Shown one piece after another: positions 51,078-64,000 of a stretch of DNA of 64,000 nucleotides; within the stretch, counting starts at the first letter, position 1; each line of letters begins with the position of its first letter. The DNA is taken from contig JADKKK010000001.1 of the NCBI GenBank assembly GCA_016720545.1, positions 868,001 through 932,000 on the forward strand, read 5' to 3'. The translations under genes and the position numbers were made by a program. The stretch comes from Myxococcales bacterium (GTDB lineage: Bacteria > Myxococcota_A > Polyangia > Polyangiales > Polyangiaceae). The notes under the pieces were generated by a model. The model searched no databases. It was not told the DNA's origin and saw only the letters and a program-made list of their open reading frames with translations.

Positions 51078-53184
51078 ATGAAGCGACTGCTTTGCCTCAG
51101 CTTTTCGGCCGCATGGCTCGGCGCGGGGTTCCTCGCCTGCTCGTCGGACCCACCGGCGGGCGGCGCGGACGGTGGACCCGTGCCCACGGCCACCACGCTC
51201 CCGGACGGGGCGCCGCTACCGCCGCCTGACGCCGAGCCGCAGTGCAAGGCCGACACCGACTGCGACGGGGGACGATGCGTCAACGGCTCCTGCGCGGCTC
51301 CCAGCGCGACCGACGGGGTGAAGAACGGCGACGAGAGCGACGTCGACTGCGGCGGCACCACGGCCCCGCGCTGCGCGCTCGGAAAGGCGTGCCGCGAGCA
51401 GGACGACTGCGACGCCACCCCGTGCATCGGCGGCGAGTGCAAGAAGCCGAGCCCGACCGACGGCCTCCGCGACAACGACGAGACCGACGTCGATTGCGGC
51501 GGCCTCGTGGCCCCGAAGTGCGCCGACGGCAAGAGCTGCATCAACGGGCGCGACTGCGCGAGCGCCGTGTGCCGCGCGTTCGTGTGCCGTGCGCCCTCGA
51601 TCACCGACGGCGTGAAGAACGGCGACGAGACCTACATCGACTGCGGTGGCGACCAAGGCGCCCGCGTGCGCCGCGGGCGATCCGTGTCTGGTAGCGAGCG
51701 ACTGCACGAGCCTCGTGTGTCTGCCTACGAAGGCCTGCGCGGGCGCTTACACGAACGACGGCGTGAAGAACGGCACCGAGACCGACGTCGACTGCGGCGG
51801 TCCCGGCGCGCCCGTGTGCGCGACCGGCAAGGAGTGCAAGGTAGGCGGCGACTGCGACAGCAAGTTCTGCTCGCTCGACGGCGGCGTGCTGAAGTGCGAG
51901 CCGCGCAAGGCTGGCCGCAAAGACGGCGATGAGACCGACATCGACTGCGGTGGCACCGTGGCTCCGCCGTGCGCTTCGGAGCGCGCGTGCCTCGCGGATC
52001 GCGATTGCCAATCGGCCGCGTGCAGCGCGACGAAGAAGACCTGCCTCGAGGGGCCGAGCTGCCGCGCCGCTCAGGGCGGCGAGACCTGCGGCACCGGCGA
52101 GGTGGGCGGGGCTGGAGTGAACCACGAGAGCTGCTGCCGCACTCTCCCGGTCACCGGGTACTCGGATCCGCGGCAGCCCGGCAAGACCGTGTACCTCGAC
52201 AAGTACGAGGTCACCGCGGGCCGCATGCGGGCCTTCATCGCGGCCGTGACCGCGGCGAACGGCTTGCCCGACGTGAAGAGCTTCATGGCGGCCCGGCGGC
52301 CGTCGCGGTGGGTGAACGGTTGGGAAGACGCCCTCCCCGCGAGCGCCGAGGGCAACGTGGTCAACTTCACCGTGACCGACCCCACGACGAACCTGCTCTA
52401 CCCGGGGCAAGACCGCTACCTCACGAACCGCACGCAGACCTCCTGGTCGGTGGCGAGCGGCAACTTCTCGTTCCGCCCGGGCCTCTACACGTCGCTCATC
52501 ACGCCGGGGTCGACGTTCTTCCCCGAGTACGTCACGAACCCCGGCTGGCCCACGGTCGACTACGCGGTCATCCACGCGCAAAACTGCTCCACCACCGCGG
52601 GCTCGTACGGATACGGCACGTTCTATTTCGATCGGCCGATCGTCAACACCTACACGGGCGGCGTCGGGCGGTTCTTCACACAAGACCAGATGGACGTGAA
52701 GGCGCTGAACTGCTCCACCTTCGGACTCTACGCGGCGATGTGCGCGTGGGACGGCGGCCAGCTCGCCACCACCGAGGTGTTCGACTACGTGAGCGGCAAC
52801 AACAGCCGACTGCTCGTCGCCGGGGCGACCCCGTCGTGTTCGAACGGCATCAACTCGGGCAGCGACGGCATCACCCGCTGCGACGGCATCTCGCAGCCGC
52901 GCGTGTATTACTACCCGCCGGACGGCAGCAACACCTACGACGGCTCGGCGCGCATCGCCCCGCCAGGTCGCGTGGCGGCGGACGTCGTCACGCTGCCCGC
53001 GGGCGGGGAGGGGTGGCGCGACATGAAGGGCAACCTCATGGAGGCGGTCCTCAAGCCCGACAACACGTTCGAGTTCCGGGGCTACGGCATCGGCTACGGG
53101 AGCGTGACGCACCACCGAAACCAGCAGCTCACTCCGCGCATGGTCACGGGCGGCATCGGCGCCCGGTGCATGCGCTTCAAGTGA
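51078..53184 (+). pseudogene. Cys-rich repeat lipoprotein with C-terminal FGE/SUMF-like domain, frameshifted
   Basis: Two overlapping frames make one protein of about 700 residues. Frame 1 (from ATG 51078) has a lipoprotein signal (lipobox LACS) and repeats of about 40 residues with the pattern GVKNGDESDVDCGG, C..GK.C and DC....C. Near 51651 the frame is lost: the text TGCGGTGGCGACCAAGGCG would read DCGGTKAP like the other repeats if one G were removed. The second frame (to 53184) continues with three more repeats and a domain of about 350 residues starting VYLDKYEVTAGRMRAFI and ending GGIGARCMRF, resembling the sulfatase-modifying-factor (SUMF/FGE) fold. This is either a real 1-nt insertion or a sequencing error; all else looks intact. 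Confidence 0.8.
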
Positions 53185-53268
53185 CCGCATTGAGGTGAGC
53201 GGGGTGCCCGCCGCGCCCGCGTCGCGCCGTCCGTGCGCTCGGGGCCGCGTTCGGCTACCCTTCGGCCC

Positions 53269-53592
53269 GTGCAGAGCGACATCGACAACACGCCGCGACC
53301 TACCGCTGCGCGCCCGGACCCGCGGCCGCCCCAGGAAATGCACGACGACCCTACGGTCGAGCGGCCTATCCCCGACGCGGTCGCTGCGGCCGCGCGCGAC
53401 GAGGAGTTCCGCACCGGCCGGGTCACCTTCGAGGAGATCCTAGCCCGCCTCGGCCCGCGCCACCTCGGCGGCCCGCTGCCGCCCATTCGCGACGACCTGT
53501 ACACGACCGGGGCGAAGGTCGAAGAGGAGCCCCTCTCCACCGACGACCTCGACGCCGCCTGGAGCGAGCGCGACGAGCGGGCCGAGAACTGA
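53269..53592 (+). CDS. Small acidic hypothetical protein
   Basis: About 107 residues if started at GTG 53269 (an in-frame GTG at 53233 would add 12). Composition is acidic and Pro/Arg-rich: HDDPTVERPIPDAVAAAARD, EEFRTGRVTFEEILARLGPR, LSTDDLDAAWSERDERAEN. There is no signal peptide or membrane helix. The middle part (FEEILARLG) may be a short helix, the rest disordered. Not recognised; neither start has a clear ribosome-binding site. It lies between the Cys-rich lipoprotein gene and rpoB, a place normally free of genes in bacteria. Confidence 0.55.
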   Translation: MQSDIDNTPRPTAARPDPRPPQEMHDDPTVERPIPDAVAAAARDEEFRTGRVTFEEILARLGPRHLGGPLPPIRDDLYTTGAKVEEEPLSTDDLDAAWSERDERAEN

Positions 53593-53894
53593 GTCGGGTG
53601 GCCTATCGAGCGACCACTCCGAGCGCCGGCGGGCGGCCCAGCTCGGCCCCGCGCTCCCGCCACCCCGCCGCTGAGGCGACACGGCTAGTTCTTTAAAATC
53701 AGATAGATAGGCACCACCTGCACACCCGAGCAGGGTCCACTCAGGCAACGTCCGTGCCGGCGGTGCTTGACTTTCCCCGGCAGGCCTGTCAGGTAGCGCG
53801 TCCCCACTTGTCCCTAGCGTGATCACGAAGGTCCCGGAACGCGCACCGGGTGCCTTCGCTTTCTCTTCGAGTCGTGCCGCGAGCAGGAGCAACG
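53593..53894 (+). promoter_or_regulatory. Presumed promoter/leader region of rpoBC
   Basis: 302 nt without a gene. A small AT-rich island (CTTTAAAATCAGATAGATAG, about 53691-53710) and a good -35-like TTGACT (53767-53772) are visible, but I find no convincing -10 hexamer 16-18 nt downstream of the latter. The rpoB ribosome-binding site AGGAG (53885-53889) precedes ATG 53895 by 5 nt. Since a terminator follows rplL, rpoBC must have its own promoter here or in the 51-53.6 kb stretch. Confidence 0.4.
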
Positions 53895-58031
<4,137 letters not shown>

Positions 58032-58202
58032 GCGGCCCGCGCGGCCCTGGTCCACGCGCCGCTCCCGAGCGCGCGTGGACCCCGCCCCTCGACTTCCTCT
58101 CGGCGCCGTCGCCCCGTCCCCTCGCGAGGCGCGGCGCGAAGCACGCGCCCCTCGCCCCTCCCAGACTCCGTAGTTCGTTTCCGAAACTAGAAAGGTTTCC
58201 CC

Positions 58203-62453
<4,251 letters not shown>

Positions 62454-62484
62454 GAAGCAGCGGGTCTTCGGACCCTCACGACGG

Positions 62485-62524
62485 GCCCCATGTGCGAGAG
62501 CACGTGGGGCTCGTTGGCTTTTTT
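62485..62524 (+). terminator. Intrinsic terminator after rpoC
   Basis: GCCCCATGTGC (62485-62495) pairs with GCACGTGGGGC (62500-62510, with one G-T pair) around GAGA; TCGTTGGC and a run of six T (62519-62524) follow. It starts 32 nt after the rpoC stop. Confidence 0.85.
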
Positions 62525-62538
62525 CGGGAGTAGGGGCG

Positions 62539-62906
62539 CCCCCACCCGTCCCGCTGCGCCGGCCCAGAGGGGTTGCCCCCACCCGTCCCGCTGCGCGGGC
62601 CGGCCTCCCAAATCGGACGCTGCGCGTCCTCAGGGGGAGGCGGAGAGGGGCGTGGGTTGCCGCTGGCGAGTGTGGCCGCGTTGCCCCCCCGTCCCGCTGC
62701 GGGCCGGTCCTCCCAAATCGGACGCTGCGCGTCCTCAGGGGAGGCGGAGCGGGGCGGGGGGGGCTCGTGGTCGCTGGCAGGCTACCGGGGCTCATGGCTT
62801 GTCGCATGTTGCTTGTGTGGCTTCGCGTGTGCCCCCCACCCGTCCCGCTGCGCGGGCCGGCCTCCCCCAAATCGGACGCTGCGCGTCCTCAGGGGGAGGC
62901 GGAAGG
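62539..62906. repeat. Interspersed palindromic repeats downstream of rpoC (three copies plus a fragment)
   Basis: A unit of about 70 nt occurs at about 62577-62646, 62685-62750 and 62832-62903, with a 5' fragment at 62539-62565. Each copy has hairpin 1 (CCCGC-TGC-GCGGG; the third base triplet is shortened in copy 2), then GGCCTCCCAAATC, hairpin 2 (GGACGC-TGC-GCGTCC) and CTCAGGGGGAGGCGG, whose GGGAGG can pair with the CCTCCC before hairpin 2. The copies are nearly identical but are separated by unrelated sequence of unequal length, as in REP/BIME-type elements rather than CRISPR. Confidence 0.75.
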
Positions 62907-62923
62907 GGGCGGGCGTGCTGGCT

Positions 62924-62990
62924 TGGGGTGGGGGGGGGGGGCGGGGGGGGGCGGCGCTGGCCCGCTTTGGGGGGGGCCGGGGGGGGGCCG
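62924..62990 (+). repeat. G-run tract
   Basis: Several runs of 7-12 guanines in about 65 nt (GGGGTGGGGG and similar). On the plus strand it could form G-quadruplexes. It may also be prone to sequencing error, so exact lengths are doubtful. No gene covers it; 62991-63312 likewise shows no convincing gene. Confidence 0.7.
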
Positions 62991-63312
62991 CGCGCCCGGC
63001 GCGCGGGACGCGCGACGAGCCGCGAAACGCGAGACGCGACGCACCACGAGCCCCCCCGAGACGCGCGACGCGACGCGACTCGAGCCGGCTCCCCCCCGGC
63101 GGCCCTCGACGACCCGCGTGGTCACTCCGCAGCGAAGTCACGGCACGCCCCGAAAGCACGGCGCCCTCGGCGGCGGGGAGGGCCGGCTCTGCGCCGACGC
63201 GAACGTTCCGCGCCAGCGGCGGTGAGTCACGCGCGGCACGCACGCGCCGCTGTCACGCAACCTTCGCTCAGGGGCTCAAAGCCGGCTCTCCCCGCCGCCT
63301 CACGAGGTCCCC

Positions 63313-63678
63313 ATGCGCTACGGATTCGTCACCACCGCGTACACCTTCTCCACCCTGCGCCCGCGGGCGCGGGACATGCGAGGCGCGCCCACGCCCACCG
63401 AGGCGCTCTTGTGGGGCGCGCTCCGGCGCGGGCAGCTCGGTGTGCGCTTTCTTCGTCAGGTGGTCCTCGGGCGGTTCGTCGCTGACTTCTACGCGCCCTC
63501 GGCGAGGCTCGTCGTCGAGGTGGATGGGCCGGTGCACGCAGGGCGCCGAGCGTACGACCGGCAGCGCGACGCCGCGCTCGCCGCCCGCGGCGTGCGCACG
63601 CTTCGGGTCGAGGCATGGCGGGTCGAGAGTGAGCTCGCGGCGGTGGTGGCGGGGATTCGTGGGGCGCTGGGCAAGTGA
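63313..63678 (+). CDS. DUF559 (Vsr/PD-(D/E)XK-like) endonuclease-domain protein
   Basis: A 121-residue protein. The family pattern is clear: GAPTPTEALLWGALRRGQLG (TEAE..LW.-like, about residues 26-45), VRFLRQVVLGRFVADFYAPS with the catalytic Asp in VADFY, LVVEVDGPVHAGR with the E-V-D motif (about 67-79), and a late ARGVRTLRVEAWRVE. These are the PD-(D/E)XK residues of very-short-patch-repair-like nucleases. Genes of this family are common, often without known targets. It sits next to an Mrr-type gene, which suggests a small defence- or repair-related group. Confidence 0.88.
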   Translation: MRYGFVTTAYTFSTLRPRARDMRGAPTPTEALLWGALRRGQLGVRFLRQVVLGRFVADFYAPSARLVVEVDGPVHAGRRAYDRQRDAALAARGVRTLRVEAWRVESELAAVVAGIRGALGK

Positions 63679-63817
63679 CTCCCTCCCTCGAGGTCGTGTC
63701 GGCCAGCGCGTTACGGGCGCTCCCGCGTCGCTCACCGCGCGTCAGCAAAGGCCTCGGTCCCAGCCTCAAAAGAGAACCTCCTTCGCCTCCGCGGCCTGGA
63801 GTGAGAGAGTGAACCCG

Positions 63818-64000
63818 ATGTCTGTCCCGACGTACGACACGTTCATCGGCCCGCTCCTCAAGCACCTCGCGGATCGGTCGCGAGCATCGAGTGGCGCGAT
63901 GATCCCCGATACCTACGAGGCACTCGCCGACGGGGCAGGCCTGTCCGAAGACGATCGGGCCGAGATGCTGCCGAGCGGCGCGCAGGCGGTCTACAAGAAC
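63818..64000 (+). CDS. Mrr-like restriction system protein, N-terminal part (runs off window)
   Basis: From ATG 63818 the frame is open to the window end (61 residues): MSVPTYDTFIGPLLKHLADR, then LADGAGLSEDDRAEMLPSGA and QAVYKN. This matches the N-terminal winged-helix domain of Mrr-type proteins (P.Y....LPLL..L.D, LTEEE....LPSG.Q....N). Mrr proteins cut methylated foreign DNA through a C-terminal PD-(D/E)XK domain, which would lie beyond the window. No strong ribosome-binding site precedes this ATG. Confidence 0.72.
   Translation, partial: MSVPTYDTFIGPLLKHLADRSRASSGAMIPDTYEALADGAGLSEDDRAEMLPSGAQAVYKN

Noticed and set aside
62924..62990. Functional G-quadruplex regulator
   Set aside because: The G runs lie in a low-complexity intergenic stretch with doubtful run lengths and no associated gene start, so function cannot be argued.

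Overview
The window is very GC-rich DNA whose gene content points to a myxobacterium (Myxococcota, most likely a Sorangium/Polyangium-type lineage). Signs are three tandem bactofilins, several Hanks-type Ser/Thr kinases, many lipoproteins with Asp/Gly/Pro-rich linkers, a CotH protein, two-component systems with sigma-54 activators, and long translationally coupled operons. The lineage is inferred from gene content, not from a database search. LAYOUT. 1-2.5 kb: the 5' part of an enoyl-CoA hydratase gene (minus strand), three bactofilins and a cyclophilin (plus strand). 2.6-12.0 kb: an eleven-gene minus-strand operon of discrete biosynthetic enzymes, described below. 12.2-16.9 kb: a membrane Ser/Thr kinase, an alpha/beta hydrolase, a decayed Clp-type ATPase and two small lipoproteins. 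16.9-22.1 kb: a coupled minus-strand operon FHA-GGDEF diguanylate cyclase, two micro-ORFs, GH1 beta-glucosidase lipoprotein, TonB-dependent receptor. 22.3-26 kb: an SDR, an unknown protein, tRNA-Pro(UGG), a truncated hydrolase, a tandem micro-ORF repeat array and an SdpR/SdpI pair. 26.3-30.6 kb: Ser/Thr kinase, PEGA-like protein, lipoprotein and a YjbR/MmcQ protein. 30.7-35.6 kb: a gene remnant, a VWA lipoprotein, CotH, a MITE-like inverted-repeat element and a metallophosphoesterase. 35.7-43.6 kb: histidine kinase plus NtrC-type activator, then a response regulator and a type I-like exporter (ABC, HlyD and TolC proteins); both units have good sigma-54 promoter matches. 43.7-48.2 kb: lipoprotein, sulfatase, FAD oxidoreductase. 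48.5-62.5 kb: rplK-rplA-rplJ-rplL, a terminator, a frameshifted Cys-rich lipoprotein gene and a small acidic protein, then rpoB and rpoC. 62.5-64 kb: palindromic repeats, a DUF559 nuclease and the start of an Mrr-like restriction gene. MOST INTERESTING SYSTEM. The 2.6-12.0 kb operon combines a complete beta-branching (HMG-CoA-synthase-type) cassette (donor-type ACP, malonyltransferase, KS, HMGS, ECH1, ECH2) with FabG-like, FabZ-like and two FabL-like tailoring enzymes and an alpha-oxoamine synthase. No modular polyketide synthase lies between its visible flanks. Such cassettes normally serve modular synthases, so this looks like a dissociated pathway that would build a beta-alkyl-branched acyl chain on a free carrier protein and release it by condensation with an amino acid. 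SECOND. A dispersed micro-ORF repeat family (peptides beginning MN..SPEGAN) occurs at three loci. At each one its last unit supplies the ribosome-binding region and the start codon of the next gene (GH1, ArsR, sulfatase). At two loci it forms chains of ATGA stop/start overlaps.
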